A DNA stretch of 64,000 nucleotides from positions 62,001-126,000 of the forward strand of contig CAYQUX010000001.1 of NCBI GenBank assembly GCA_964420995.1. Direction: 5' to 3'. The first letter of the stretch is position 1; each line of letters starts with the position of its first letter. Position numbers and translations under genes: made by a program. Below, piece by piece: positions 42,113 through 51,559 of the stretch. The notes beneath the pieces are model-generated. The model saw only the letters and a program-made list of their open reading frames with translations. It did not search any database and was not told the DNA's origin. Origin of the DNA: Leptolinea sp964420995. Its GTDB lineage: Bacteria; Chloroflexota; Anaerolineae; Anaerolineales; Anaerolineaceae.

Positions 42113-43411
42113 ATGCCAATCCATATAGCCGTTGGAACTCAGTGGGGGGACGAGGGCAAAGGTCGGGTAGTCGATCTGCTTTCCGCCGACGCGGCCATCG
42201 TCTGCCGGTATAACGGAGGTGACAACGCCGGTCACACCGTAACCGTCGGACAAAAAACGTTCAAATTGCACCTGATTCCATCCGGGATCATCCATTCCCA
42301 TACCATCGGTATTCTGGGCAGCGGTATGGTGATTAATCCGCTTACCCTGCTGGCAGAAATCGATACGTTAAAACAATCAGGCATTGGGCTTTCACCCCGG
42401 CGGCTGCTGGTCTCGCCGCTGGCACACCTGATCACCCCGGCACATCGCCTGCTCGACCAGGCACAGGATGAGGCCCGGGGCAAGGGAGCCATTGGCACCA
42501 CCGGCCGGGGTATTGGCCCCGCGTATATTGATAAAGCCGCCCGGCGGGGGCTGCGCGCGGGAGAAATCCTCGAGCCAGAGTCTTTCCGGGTAAAGGTCAA
42601 GGACCATTTCATTCAGGTTGACACCCAGCTTCAATCCTTGTACCACAAAGAGCCGCTGGATGTGGAATCCATGACGGCAGAGTGGGTGGCGGTGGCCAGT
42701 AAGTTAGCGCCATATATTCAGGATGCCACAAATCTTCTCCATGAGGCCGTACACAGCGGTGACTCGGTTCTGGCGGAAGGCGCACAGGGCACCCTGCTAG
42801 ACCTGGACTATGGTACCTACCCTTTCGTTACCAGCTCCAATACCACCGCGACCGGTATTTTCAGCGGTCTCGGCCTGGGCATTATGCCAGTTGACAGGAT
42901 CATTGGCATCACCAAAGCCTTCCAGACGCGCGTTGGCGCGGGACCCTTTCCCACCGAATTATCAGGGGATATGGCCGTTCGCCTGCGCGGCACCGGCGCG
43001 AATCCGTGGGATGAATTCGGCACCACCACCGGCCGCCCGCGTCGTGTGGGTTGGCTTGATTTGGTACTTCTGCGCTACGCGGTGATGATTAACGGCATCA
43101 ACGAATTATGCGTCACCAAACTGGATATCCTTTCTGGATTGCCTGAAATCAAGATATGCACAGCCTATCAACTCCAGGGCAAGGAGTACACCACCCTGCC
43201 CTTCGGCTTGAGCCCGGATCAGATGGCTGCCGCCCGGCCGGTCTATGAGACCTTGCCCGGTTGGACAGAAACCATCACGTCCATCCGCGCGTGGAATAAC
43301 CTGCCTGGCACGGCCAGAGAGTACATCCACCGGTTGGAGATGCTCAGCGGGGTTCATGTCAGCCTGATTTCTGTTGGACCCGAACGCGACCAGATCATTC
43401 ACCTGGATTAA
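42113..43411 (+). CDS. purA: Adenylosuccinate synthetase
   Basis: A 432-residue enzyme catalysing GTP-dependent joining of IMP and aspartate. The N-terminal GTQWGDEGKGRVVDLLSA contains the P-loop and catalytic Asp; NGGDNAGHTV carries the catalytic His; further blocks are GTTGRGIGPAYIDKAAR, EGAQGTLLDLDYGTYPFVTSSNT, GTTTGRPRRVGWLDL and VTKLDILSG. SD AGGAGG lies before ATG 42113. It is transcribed with hpt and followed by a strong terminator. Confidence 0.97.
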   Translation: MPIHIAVGTQWGDEGKGRVVDLLSADAAIVCRYNGGDNAGHTVTVGQKTFKLHLIPSGIIHSHTIGILGSGMVINPLTLLAEIDTLKQSGIGLSPRRLLVSPLAHLITPAHRLLDQAQDEARGKGAIGTTGRGIGPAYIDKAARRGLRAGEILEPESFRVKVKDHFIQVDTQLQSLYHKEPLDVESMTAEWVAVASKLAPYIQDATNLLHEAVHSGDSVLAEGAQGTLLDLDYGTYPFVTSSNTTATGIFSGLGLGIMPVDRIIGITKAFQTRVGAGPFPTELSGDMAVRLRGTGANPWDEFGTTTGRPRRVGWLDLVLLRYAVMINGINELCVTKLDILSGLPEIKICTAYQLQGKEYTTLPFGLSPDQMAAARPVYETLPGWTETITSIRAWNNLPGTAREYIHRLEMLSGVHVSLISVGPERDQIIHLD

Positions 43412-43437
43412 CGAATTAAGCCAAAAATTTACATCCT

Positions 43438-43473
43438 GCCGGCCTGAAAAAACATCTTCAGGCCGGCTTTTTT
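43438..43473 (+). terminator. Intrinsic terminator of hpt-purA
   Basis: Perfect 11-base arms GCCGGCCTGAA (43438-43448) and its complement (43457-43467), an eight-base loop, and TTTTTT (43468-43473). Confidence 0.94.
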
Positions 43474-43547
43474 CCATCCGATTACACACATGTAATGCCG
43501 ATTTTACAATCCTCCTCTAGACTGGGAGTACACTCAAGGAGATGATT

Positions 43548-44621
43548 ATGAAAAAAGCGATCCCCTTTTTCCTTTTATTGTCCCTGTTGCTGACGTCTTG
43601 CACCAATGCGATTCCGTCAGGAGATATTTCTTCGCTGCTGCAATCGATTCGGGCTAATCCATTGACCCGGACAGACAGCAAAGCCGCTGAGCAACCCGTT
43701 CTTCTGATCGGAATTGGGATGCACATTGAGCCGCAGGGTGAAACACACCAGGGATATAAAAGTGGTAAAGGCGATTTCAACAATCCTGATTATTACAAAA
43801 TGCAATCCCAGAATATTCGCACGGTGGTTAACATGATCAACCAGCACGGCGGGAGAATGACCATCCAGGCGCAGTCACCTTTTACTGACGCGGCCATTTC
43901 CAAAAACGACCGTATTCTGGCCGAACTGGCAGCGGCGGGGAATGAGATCGCGCTGCATTTCCACGAAGACGCCCATCTGGGAAAGAATTCAGAAACTCTG
44001 ACCGTGAAGCAGTGGTGTGCGGTTATGGTGGAAGAGATATCCCTGGTCAAACAGGCCAGCGGCGTGCAAACCATCCGGTATTGGAGCGGTGGAAACCTTT
44101 ACCCCGATCTCTTCAAAGCCGCGCAATGCGCCGGTTTGACTATCAATAGCGATTGGAAAAACCCCCAGACCCAATCCACGGATATATCGTTGACCGGTGT
44201 GAACCCCTGGCGGCCAGCCGGCGGCACGGATGGAAGCAGCTTTGACCTGCTCAGCCGGCATGACCCGAATGGGCCGGTGATTTTCCTGCCGGAGGGTCAG
44301 TATGACAAAGAGAATTTCGCATCAATGCGCCACTCCGATAACAGCGGCGGAGATGAAGCCTATTTCGATTACCTGGAACAATCCCTGATGGCATCTCTGG
44401 AAGCCGCGGAGGGTGGAAAAGTCAACGTGTTCCACTTTACGGTTCACCCCGGTGAATTCCGCGGCAAGCCTGCCCATCCTTTTGCCGTCATCGAAGATTT
44501 TTTGACGCAGGTCGTGGATCCTCTGGTCAAATCCGGCAGGGTGAAATGGGCAACTTTCTCCGAGATGGCTGACGCTTACACAGCCTGGGAGAAAACACAT
44601 CCGGGACAGGATATGCGATAA
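43548..44621 (+). CDS. Lipoprotein with polysaccharide-deacetylase-like fold
   Basis: A 357-residue lipoprotein; ATG 43548 is seven bases after AAGGAG, whereas ATG 43542 is too close. The lipobox LLTSC gives Cys18. The body resembles a NodB-like (beta/alpha) barrel: LLIGIGMHIEPQG, INQHGGRMTIQAQSPFTDAAI, LAELAAAGNEIALHFHEDAH, TIRYWSGGNLYPDLFKAAQCAGL and VFHFTVHPGEFRG. The HFHEDAH and HP-G blocks are in the positions of the metal and catalytic motifs, but the usual motif 1 TFDDG is replaced, so activity is uncertain. It is flanked by terminators and seems monocistronic. Confidence 0.65.
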   Translation: MKKAIPFFLLLSLLLTSCTNAIPSGDISSLLQSIRANPLTRTDSKAAEQPVLLIGIGMHIEPQGETHQGYKSGKGDFNNPDYYKMQSQNIRTVVNMINQHGGRMTIQAQSPFTDAAISKNDRILAELAAAGNEIALHFHEDAHLGKNSETLTVKQWCAVMVEEISLVKQASGVQTIRYWSGGNLYPDLFKAAQCAGLTINSDWKNPQTQSTDISLTGVNPWRPAGGTDGSSFDLLSRHDPNGPVIFLPEGQYDKENFASMRHSDNSGGDEAYFDYLEQSLMASLEAAEGGKVNVFHFTVHPGEFRGKPAHPFAVIEDFLTQVVDPLVKSGRVKWATFSEMADAYTAWEKTHPGQDMR

Positions 44622-44636
44622 TTAAAGTGATAGCAT

Positions 44637-44664
44637 AAGCGGCCTTGAAATTTGGCCGCTTTTT
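44637..44664 (+). terminator. Intrinsic terminator
   Basis: Eight-base arms AAGCGGCC (44637-44644) and GGCCGCTT (44654-44661), a nine-base loop and a T-run to 44664. It ends the lipoprotein gene before the convergent EAL-HDOD gene. Confidence 0.85.
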
Positions 44665-44677
44665 AATTTAAATTTTT

Positions 44678-45988
44678 CTACGAATTGATTTGACCGTAGA
44701 CTTCTTCGGTGAGTATATGCGCCCATTTGATGGATTCAAAATAAAGTGACCGTAGTACGTCAGTTTGCATGCCCAACCTCATCACCTGATCCCAATCCCC
44801 CTGTTCGATGGCAAGGACGGTTTTCAGAACCAATCCGATCTTACCTTCATGATTCGTCAAAGCGTGAACAACTTCATCTGTCAGGGGAATGCTGGCCACC
44901 ACCTGTGTCATGGGGATATCCATGATGGCATCCAGCACGGAAAACAGGCCGGTCAGAAAGTATGATTCAGCTTGCGATTCTCCCATTGATTTCCCGATCA
45001 TTTCGCACATCTTGGCGCGCTGCAAAGCGATGGTTGTTAATTCATGCGGCTTGTCTTCCACGGTGGACATCATGATCAACATCATCCACCCGCGCAACTG
45101 GCTTAAACCCACCAGTGAGATCGCCTGACGGATGGATTTCACCGTCGTTGAAAGTGAGTAATACCCCGAGTTGACAAGCTTCAATAATTTGTAGCTCAAG
45201 CCTACATCCTGCGATATCAACACTTCCAGCTCTTTAAAATCCACCTTTGGATCGGTCACCTGGGAGAGCAGACGCATGACAACCAGGCGGGACGAGTCCA
45301 TCTTGCGTCCTTTGATGATATTCGGTTTGCACAGGTAATACCCCTGGAAGAAATCAAACCCGAGCCTGTAACACAGGTCATAATCTTCCAGAGTCTCCAC
45401 CTTCTCTGCCAAAAGCAAAATACCTGATTGCTTCAATGTGTACACCATGTCAGCCAGTAAATTACGATTCATGGCCATCAGGTCGACCTTGACAACATTT
45501 ACCAATCCGCTGCGTAAGGCAGGTGTTACCCGATCTGTTGAAACCACATCATCCATGGCAATCTGAAAACCGGATAAATGAAAACCGCGAAGGGCATCAA
45601 TCAACTGCCGGTCGATGGCAATGTCTTCCAAAACTTCCAGAACAACCCGTTCTGGCGGCAACTGGATGGGATATTTCCCCACCAGAAAATTGCGGGTAAA
45701 GTTGATGAACGCATACCCTGAACCGACAATATTATCGAGGCCGATCTCGGAGAATGTATTTAACAATACCTGGGTGGTGGCAAAATCGCCATTGGTGACA
45801 TGGGAAGCATTGTCCGTACCGACAGCACGGTATAGCAATTCATACCCGATTACTTCCCGGTTTCGGTTAAATATTGGCTGCCGGCCCACAAGTAATTCTG
45901 ACAAGTCGCCCTCATATTCCCCGATGGTTCGATGTTGCTTCCCACACAGGGAGCATAACCTGAATATACCTAATAATAAATCATTCAC
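44678..45988 (-). CDS. EAL-HDOD signalling protein (YuxH type)
   Basis: A 436-residue cytosolic protein. After about 30 residues comes a YuxH-like EAL-fold domain: LLVGRQPIFNRNREVIGYELLYR, VVLEVLEDI, HLSGFQIAMDDVV, VKVDLM and LLLAEKVETLEDYDLCYRLGFDFFQGYYLCKP. The EAL signature reads ELL and the catalytic DDFGTG region is changed, so cyclic-di-GMP hydrolysis is unlikely. The C-terminal HDOD domain (about 230-400) includes LISQDVGLSYKLLKLVNSGYYSLSTTVKSIRQAISLVGLSQLRGW. Such proteins relay signals to motility or regulation. It diverges from the large surface-protein gene. Confidence 0.88.
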   Translation of the reverse strand: MNDLLLGIFRLCSLCGKQHRTIGEYEGDLSELLVGRQPIFNRNREVIGYELLYRAVGTDNASHVTNGDFATTQVLLNTFSEIGLDNIVGSGYAFINFTRNFLVGKYPIQLPPERVVLEVLEDIAIDRQLIDALRGFHLSGFQIAMDDVVSTDRVTPALRSGLVNVVKVDLMAMNRNLLADMVYTLKQSGILLLAEKVETLEDYDLCYRLGFDFFQGYYLCKPNIIKGRKMDSSRLVVMRLLSQVTDPKVDFKELEVLISQDVGLSYKLLKLVNSGYYSLSTTVKSIRQAISLVGLSQLRGWMMLIMMSTVEDKPHELTTIALQRAKMCEMIGKSMGESQAESYFLTGLFSVLDAIMDIPMTQVVASIPLTDEVVHALTNHEGKIGLVLKTVLAIEQGDWDQVMRLGMQTDVLRSLYFESIKWAHILTEEVYGQINS

Positions 45989-46088
45989 CCGTAATGTGGA
46001 GTTAATTCATCATAAAAACTGCCGTGAAATCACTGGCCTGGTAATTGCACCCATACAAATGATATTCCTACCATAAACGGTGAAATGT

Positions 46089-49000
46089 ATGAATCCTTAT
46101 GACGAAACAGGTTCCAACTCCCCCCGGTGGCTGATTTCGACCCTGGTGGTTTTATTTGTAGTTCTTGCTTTGGGTACATCCTACCTGGCGTACCAGTATC
46201 TCTATGGTGAGAAAGACGCGTCACAGGTATTTCCCAAATATTCCCAACCCAAAGACCTGGCCACCGCGCAACTGGAACAGGCTTTACAAACTTCCCTGCA
46301 ACGCCATCCTGAAGTTCTTGCCTACCTGATGTATCGGGTGGGTATTACCAATGTCGATTATTCTGATGATAAAACCTTAGCCCTTCTCTGGCTGGCGTTA
46401 TATGACAGAGACACCGACACTCTTATCCCCGCGGAACCCGGTCTGGCTATCGCCCAGCGTCAGGAGGACAAGTCCTGGAATGTCGTGGTTCAAATGGATG
46501 ATGGATACAACGCGTTACTGGAGAAAATTCCCGACACAATGATCGATCCGGAAACCCGGGAGCAGTATCTGTCAAAACCACAGGCTTTAACCAAAGCCGG
46601 AGAGCCCTTGCGTGGATACCGTCTCCCCTGGAACAAAGGTGTCGCCAAATTCCTCACCGGCAGCATCGGGCATGTGCTTACGTATAAATCCTGCCCATCT
46701 TCCTGCATGTACGCCTTTGACTTTGCCGACGGGGGAAATTTCCCCATTCTGGCATCCAAAGCCGGCAGGGTCAAATATGCAGTCTGGAAATACCCTGACA
46801 ACAACCACACCAACGCGAACTACATCATTCTCGAGGACGATTCGACATCACCGACCACATATCAGGTCTACTTCCATCTCTCGCAGAACACCATACCCGA
46901 AGCATTACGGGTAAAAGGTGCCTGGGTCAATCAGGGACAATTTATTGGAAATGTGGATAATACCGGGTACAGTTCCGGCCCGCATTTGCATTTTCATGTT
47001 CACGCCAACCCCACTTCCTACTGGGGAAATTCCGTGGATATTGTCTTTGATGAAGTGACCGTCAATGGCGGCAGGCCGCGTACATGCTCTGAAGCCAGGG
47101 CATTCCCCTCCTATGGTTCCGAATGTATCAAGGGGGATAAATATGTTTCCAACAATGGAGATTCCAGGCCGCCAACAGGTGTACTGAACACCCCGGCGGC
47201 CAATACGCTGGTGACGGCATCCACAGTAACCATTAATGGGTACGGTTCAGACGAAACCGGTGTGTCCAAAATTCAACCCATGGTCAAATATGACGGCACC
47301 TGGCGTCCGGCCGGAGCGCCCATCAAAACCGCCGCTTTTGTTACCGACCTCGATCTTTGCGCGGCCGGTGTGCCTGACGGACCACTTTCCGTGGGAATCA
47401 TGGTCTGGGATAACGGTGGCAACAAAACTACCGCCCCGGTTGGCGAAATTGCCATCCGTAAAAAGTTCACCTGCCCAATACTTCCCCCCGCCTGTTCTCC
47501 GGCACCCAATCAAGCCGCGCTGTATAACAATACCCGTTACCAGGGATACTGTGTTGTCATTGACCCGGGTGAGATCGCAGACCTCAATACGCTGACGGAT
47601 TTCGGAGAGAACAATCTGGCCTCACTACAACTGGGCGGCGCGGTGAGCGCGATCCTGTTTGATGAAACCAACTTCAAAGGACGCAGTCAGACATTGTCAG
47701 CCTCCGCGGAAAATCTGAATGATTTCGTCATTGGAAATGACCACGTCTCCTCTCTCAAATTGACACAGGTACTCCCTGAACCGGCGGCTCCGGTATTGAA
47801 TAAAGTGACAGGTCCGAACGGTACTCCCCCGACTTCGGATGATTCGGTGACCTTGAGCTGGCAGCCTTCTGCCGGCGCCCTGGAATATTACGTTGAAGTA
47901 AGCGGACCTGACGGTTTTCACGCCATTCAGGACTGGAAGGTGGGTGTTTCCTATTCCCTGGGATCATTACAACCGGGCACGTATAAATGGACAGTCGCCG
48001 CGCGTAACAGTGCGGGCGGAAAAACCACCAGTGGTCAGTTTGAAGTGCAGGCTGGAAAACCCGGGTCTCTCACACCCATTGCCGCGCCATACGAAGCGCT
48101 GTTCACCAATGAAGTCGCCGGGTGGACGTCCACAGGATTATGGAAACGAGCCGGATTCAAGGTCAATGCAGACAACATATCAGGGTGGATTTTTGGAAAC
48201 GGTAATGAATACGCCCAAAAAGGAAGTCCGGCCTCAGGCGACCTGACATCTCCAGCCATCTACATCGGGTATCCCGGCCAGCAATTCTCATATCGTTCGG
48301 TCAGCTCTACCGAATCAGATGGAGTGGTCTGGGATCAACGGCGTGTACAGATTTCTGTGGATGGCTCACCGTTCAAAGATCTCGCACAAATTACAAACGT
48401 TCCCGGCAGTCCGGTTCTGGTTGAAAGCGAACCGGTAGACCTCACCCCATATGTTGGAAAGAATGTTCGCTTCCGCTTTCATTTTGACACCATTGACGCA
48501 CTTTACAACACCGGTCTCGGGTGGGGTATCACAACGGTACGTGTGAACGATGACCCGGCAAAAGTCTGCTCAGAATCGGCGGATGACGGCACGCCAGAAA
48601 AAGCCCGTGAAGTTGCCATCGGCGATGTTTTGAACAGTCAGATCTGTCCTGCAGGGGATACAGATTTCTTCACATTTTCTGTTGAAAAGGCCCAATCATT
48701 TAATGCCGCGATGAACCTTATTGCCGCGGGTAACGAGTGGCAGCCTTCCTTACAATTACTCGCGGCCGACGCGAAAACAGTCATGGCTGAGGGCAGCGCT
48801 TCGGGCGCTTCCGTTCAGATCAATAAAACCCTGCCAGAGGCGGGGCAATATTTCTTGAAAATAGGAGCGAAAAACGCCGGCAAGAAAATCTCTCCGGCGG
48901 TGGATTACCAACTGGCGCTCGTGCAAGATACCACTCCGCCCGCCGTAAAACTCACCACCCCCGTTGATGGGTCCATCAGCCTGGCATTACCCATCAACCT

Positions 49001-50009
49001 TGCCGCTGAAGCATCGGATGGAAATGAACCTGTCAACCGGGTGGAGTTCATGATTCAACCGGCGGGAACATCCATTGACAGGGCAGAGCATGTTGCCATT
49101 GATGAGACCGCAGGTGATGGGTGGACAGGATCCATTCCAGCCAATTACAGCGGCAAATTGGAAGGCGCGGCCGTATTTGCCCGGGCGTTTGACCGCGCGG
49201 GAAACCACACTGACAGTAACGCAGTAATTCTGGCCGGTGACGGCAGCATACCGGCCACCCGGTTGGATGCCATGCCAACCGAATACGGCAGTACGCTGGT
49301 CAAGCTGACCTGGACGGCAGTCTCCAAAGCGCCCATCGATCATTTCGAACTGCAATACCAGGTCGATGGCGGAGACTGGCAAACCTGGACTGAGGCAATC
49401 GACGGAAAATTGCGCTACGCGAGTTTCTTCGCAAAAAATGGCGCTTCTTATGGCTTCCGCATCCGCGCGGTTACTGCCTCTGGAGAAGAACCTTTCCCAG
49501 ACGAAGCGCAGGTGAAAACCACCGTAGAGAAAGAGTGCATCCCCGATAAATACGAACCCGGAGACAACCTGCCCGCCGATTCTCCGGCACTAACCGCCGG
49601 CGGCAGCCAGCTTCATAACCTGTGCACGCTTAAAGATGAAGATTGGACCAGTATGCTTCTTCAGGGGGGTAAAAATTACACCTATGTGGCCAAACCCACT
49701 GAACTGGCAGGCGGTGTCACATTGCAAATATACGACATGACCGGCAAGGCCATGACGGATGAGATCCAGCCGGATGACCTCTTCTCAGAAACCAGACTGG
49801 ATTTCCAACCGGAGACAAGCGCCACGTATATCTTGCGCGCCCGCGCTGCTGATGAACATCTTGCCGGCACCCGCTCGATTTACAGCATTTCCTATGATCA
49901 GGCAGCACCATTCTCGCCCATACCGGTGGTATGCGGGGCATTATTGATACCGCTGCTTACTGCCCTGGCAAAACTTTTTAACCGACTAAAAACGGCTTCG
50001 CGCCCCTGA
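46089..50009 (+). CDS. Large M23-peptidase-containing multidomain surface protein
   Basis: A 1306-residue protein starting at ATG 46089 (GTG 46080 is possible). An N-terminal membrane anchor (about 15-38) precedes a lysostaphin-like M23 region (about 170-320) with FPILASKAGRVKYAVW, VNQGQFIGNVDNTG and the metal motif GPHLHFHV. Then come an Ig-like part, a beta-gamma-crystallin-like or I36-type domain (AILFDETNFKGRSQTL), a fibronectin type III domain (TLSWQPSAGALEYYVEV), an immune-inhibitor-A-like jelly roll (DLTSPAIYIGYPGQQFSYR), a PPC-like domain (AGDTDFFTF), another Ig and fibronectin pair, and a second PPC-like domain. A C-terminal hydrophobic helix with basic tail ends it. It probably binds or cleaves cell-wall peptides outside the cell. 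Confidence 0.8.
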   Translation: MNPYDETGSNSPRWLISTLVVLFVVLALGTSYLAYQYLYGEKDASQVFPKYSQPKDLATAQLEQALQTSLQRHPEVLAYLMYRVGITNVDYSDDKTLALLWLALYDRDTDTLIPAEPGLAIAQRQEDKSWNVVVQMDDGYNALLEKIPDTMIDPETREQYLSKPQALTKAGEPLRGYRLPWNKGVAKFLTGSIGHVLTYKSCPSSCMYAFDFADGGNFPILASKAGRVKYAVWKYPDNNHTNANYIILEDDSTSPTTYQVYFHLSQNTIPEALRVKGAWVNQGQFIGNVDNTGYSSGPHLHFHVHANPTSYWGNSVDIVFDEVTVNGGRPRTCSEARAFPSYGSECIKGDKYVSNNGDSRPPTGVLNTPAANTLVTASTVTINGYGSDETGVSKIQPMVKYDGTWRPAGAPIKTAAFVTDLDLCAAGVPDGPLSVGIMVWDNGGNKTTAPVGEIAIRKKFTCPILPPACSPAPNQAALYNNTRYQGYCVVIDPGEIADLNTLTDFGENNLASLQLGGAVSAILFDETNFKGRSQTLSASAENLNDFVIGNDHVSSLKLTQVLPEPAAPVLNKVTGPNGTPPTSDDSVTLSWQPSAGALEYYVEVSGPDGFHAIQDWKVGVSYSLGSLQPGTYKWTVAARNSAGGKTTSGQFEVQAGKPGSLTPIAAPYEALFTNEVAGWTSTGLWKRAGFKVNADNISGWIFGNGNEYAQKGSPASGDLTSPAIYIGYPGQQFSYRSVSSTESDGVVWDQRRVQISVDGSPFKDLAQITNVPGSPVLVESEPVDLTPYVGKNVRFRFHFDTIDALYNTGLGWGITTVRVNDDPAKVCSESADDGTPEKAREVAIGDVLNSQICPAGDTDFFTFSVEKAQSFNAAMNLIAAGNEWQPSLQLLAADAKTVMAEGSASGASVQINKTLPEAGQYFLKIGAKNAGKKISPAVDYQLALVQDTTPPAVKLTTPVDGSISLALPINLAAEASDGNEPVNRVEFMIQPAGTSIDRAEHVAIDETAGDGWTGSIPANYSGKLEGAAVFARAFDRAGNHTDSNAVILAGDGSIPATRLDAMPTEYGSTLVKLTWTAVSKAPIDHFELQYQVDGGDWQTWTEAIDGKLRYASFFAKNGASYGFRIRAVTASGEEPFPDEAQVKTTVEKECIPDKYEPGDNLPADSPALTAGGSQLHNLCTLKDEDWTSMLLQGGKNYTYVAKPTELAGGVTLQIYDMTGKAMTDEIQPDDLFSETRLDFQPETSATYILRARAADEHLAGTRSIYSISYDQAAPFSPIPVVCGALLIPLLTALAKLFNRLKTASRP

Positions 50010-50015
50010 CCTCTC

Positions 50016-50807
50016 TTAGAAGAAGAACTTCATCGCGGAACCCAGAGCGAACAACAGGCACACTCCCAATCCTACCGGGAGTGTGCGGCTGTTTTTCCGA
50101 GAATCAGTTATCAAGACGCCCAGATAGGTTTTCTGTGGCGCCCAGATCGGCCCGGCCAGCCAGGCAAAAGCCGCCCCACCTATCAATCCACCCAGGTGTC
50201 CAAAATTATCAATGTTGGGGATCATGCCTACAATAAACAGATTGATTCCGATTACCACCAGAATATTGACCAACATGGCTTGAGAATTTCGGAAGAATTT
50301 TCGATTCCTGTAGATGAATACCCCCTCTGCCGCTATCAATCCAAAAATTGATGTTGAAGCTCCATAAGAAGGGTTCTGAGTGATCAGGAATGAGAACACA
50401 TTCCCCGCGAATCCACTTAATAGATAGAGTACAAGGTACCGTTTATGACCGTAAAACATCTCCACATTCCGTCCGATGGAAACCAACGCGTACATGTTAA
50501 AGAAGATATGGGTGAGGCTTCCGTGCAGCAGGATGGGAGTGAGCAGCCGCCAAATCTGCCCCCTGAGAATAAGTTCGTTTATTTTGGCTCCCAAGCTGGC
50601 CGGAAGGTCAAATCCAAGCAGATTATCGCTGGCCATTTGTAGAAGAAAAAAGAAAATGGTGATACCTGCCAGCACATACGTGACCACTGGCCGCTTCGCT
50701 TCAAGTTGAATCGCAACCTGGGGAGTTTCCGGCGGTTGATTGGGAATCTCCACAAAGGAATCTTGATCGTCAGGAATTTCAGGGGGTTCAGGTTTTTCGT
50801 AGGTCAT
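50016..50807 (-). CDS. Rhomboid-family intramembrane serine protease
   Basis: A 263-residue protein with an acidic, proline-rich cytosolic N terminus (1-38) and about seven hydrophobic segments. HGSLTHIFFNMYAL, the catalytic serine in YGASTSIFGL (Ser151) and the catalytic histidine in NFGHLGGLIGG (His204) form the rhomboid Ser-His dyad. The GASG motif is GAST here. ATGA overlap with the gmk stop (50804-50807) implies coupled translation. Substrates are membrane proteins of unknown identity. Confidence 0.92.
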   Translation of the reverse strand: MTYEKPEPPEIPDDQDSFVEIPNQPPETPQVAIQLEAKRPVVTYVLAGITIFFFLLQMASDNLLGFDLPASLGAKINELILRGQIWRLLTPILLHGSLTHIFFNMYALVSIGRNVEMFYGHKRYLVLYLLSGFAGNVFSFLITQNPSYGASTSIFGLIAAEGVFIYRNRKFFRNSQAMLVNILVVIGINLFIVGMIPNIDNFGHLGGLIGGAAFAWLAGPIWAPQKTYLGVLITDSRKNSRTLPVGLGVCLLFALGSAMKFFF

Positions 50808-51502
50808 ACGGTTATCTTTCGGGGATGTGTGCGGGAATGTTCTACTTTAATAATAGCTTCAATATCGTCCACAGCTTTTTGCAGCCGGCTCTGGGCGTTA
50901 ACCACCACATAATCAAAAATATCCAACTGCTCCAGTTCACTGAGAGCGGTATCAATGCGGATTTTCAAGCTTTCCGGGGTTTCCGTTTTCCGGTCCACCA
51001 GGCGTTGATACCATTCCTTGGCATCGGATGGCACAAGAAAGATCAGGACGGCTTCAGGAAAAAGATCACGTATCCGCCGGGCGCCCTGCACATCCAACCG
51101 CATAACCACATCTTTGCCGCTTTGCAATGCGCGCCGCACCTGCTCACGCGGGATGCCTTTGTAATCCTGGTACACCAGAGCGTATTCGATCAATTCGTTC
51201 CGGGTGATCATTTCTTTGAAAACGTCCATGTCAACAAAGTTGTAATCCACTCCTTCCACCTCTCCCGGACGCGGTTTGCGGCTTGTGGTGGTAACTACAA
51301 AGTGGAAGGGCAGCTGCCGGGCTTTCATTTCATTAAGCACAGCGTCCTTGCCCACACCGGAGGGGCCGGATATGACGATCAACATTGGAGCTGGTTTCAA
51401 CACGTCAAAACGGATGCTGGCTAAGGCCGATGGAGTGGATTCAGATTCCACGGTTTTCTCCTTTGGTAATGATTCAGGAGGTGATGAACCGCCTGTCACC
51501 AT
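50804..51502 (-). CDS. gmk: Guanylate kinase with N-terminal extension
   Basis: A 232-residue enzyme phosphorylating GMP to GDP. The core begins at MLIVISGPSGVGKDAVLNEM near residue 40; the preceding 39 residues are hydrophilic and may be absent if translation starts at ATG 51385. TTSRKPRPGEVEGVDYNFV is the GMP-binding segment and RLDVQGARRIRDLFPEAVLIFL follows. The P-loop ends in GKD rather than the usual GKS/T. Downstream, the rhomboid gene is translationally coupled. Confidence 0.93.
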   Translation of the reverse strand: MVTGGSSPPESLPKEKTVESESTPSALASIRFDVLKPAPMLIVISGPSGVGKDAVLNEMKARQLPFHFVVTTTSRKPRPGEVEGVDYNFVDMDVFKEMITRNELIEYALVYQDYKGIPREQVRRALQSGKDVVMRLDVQGARRIRDLFPEAVLIFLVPSDAKEWYQRLVDRKTETPESLKIRIDTALSELEQLDIFDYVVVNAQSRLQKAVDDIEAIIKVEHSRTHPRKITV

Positions 51503-51559
51503 TTCTCTTTATTCTACCGGATTGGCGTTTATAATGTGCGGCAATTCGCGGAGTGTAGA

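Noticed and set aside
46600..47050. An inactive M23 domain because the usual H-x-x-x-D block reads MYAFD
   Set aside because: Several M23 subfamilies place the first histidine further upstream, and GHVLTY precedes this block, so loss of activity cannot be claimed.
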